Origin: an uncultured Clostridia bacterium
Lineage (GTDB): Bacteria; Bacillota; Clostridia; Oscillospirales; CAG-272
Assembly (NCBI GenBank): GCA_945485605.1
Contig: CALYSG010000036.1
Coordinates: 1-13,140 of the forward strand
DNA: 13,140 nt
Direction of reading: 5' to 3'
The notes under the pieces are model-generated. The model worked only from the letters and a program-made list of their open reading frames with translations, ran no database searches and was not told the origin of the DNA. Within the stretch, counting starts at the first letter, position 1. The number at the start of each line of letters is the position of its first letter. Position numbers and translations under genes: made by a program. Positions 13,128-13,140 of the stretch are shown here, piece by piece.

Positions 13128-13140
13128 TGAATCCAAGATC

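Overview
The window looks like chromosomal DNA from a strictly anaerobic, low-to-moderate GC Gram-positive bacterium of class Clostridia, probably a gut-type Oscillospiraceae/Ruminococcaceae relative. The evidence is an IspH-ribosomal protein S1 fusion, a PlsC-IspH gene order, an oxygen-defence set built on rubredoxin and rubrerythrin rather than on catalase or superoxide dismutase, a PerR-type Fur regulator, and sigma-A promoters very close to TTGACA-17 bp-TATAAT. The lineage call is inference from gene content.

Layout. 19-4840 (minus) is a compact operon: MurR/RpiR-type regulator, HI0933-family flavoprotein, PlsC acyltransferase, and IspH-S1. Genes overlap or are nearly adjacent, and one consensus promoter lies upstream at 4989-5017. 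5097-5284 (plus) is a transcription unit for an initiator tRNA-fMet with a perfect extended promoter and an intrinsic terminator; the tRNA carries one extra base in its T arm. 5469-6062 (minus) is an AT-rich gene for an unrecognised two-helix membrane protein. 6317-7594 (plus) is a two-gene unit encoding a flavin reductase-like high-molecular-weight rubredoxin and a classical rubrerythrin. 7595-8437 is degenerate sequence ending in a truncated HD-GYP domain that lacks its HD half. 8583-9771 (plus) encodes a membrane-anchored Ntn-type linear amide hydrolase. 9839-11044 (minus) encodes an SGNH/GDSL lipoprotein. 11152-11954 (plus) is an orphan L-ribulose-5-phosphate 4-epimerase (AraD). 12014-12986 (minus) is a perR-reverse rubrerythrin operon with nested palindromes over and just downstream of its promoter.

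How it fits together. Two separate units serve peroxide and oxygen detoxification: 6417-7594, and 12014-12986 with its own regulator. Together they carry three rubredoxin domains. The leftward operon 19-4840 joins lipid and isoprenoid synthesis with a ribosomal S1 domain under a sugar-phosphate-type regulator. The remainder are single-gene units with their own promoters and terminators.

I found no CRISPR array, phage module, insertion sequence or clear new multigene system. The items most worth a second look are the bulged T arm of the initiator tRNA, the nested perR operators, the AT-rich membrane-protein gene next to the tRNA, the HD-GYP remnant, and a leader hairpin that may set the start of the RpiR gene.
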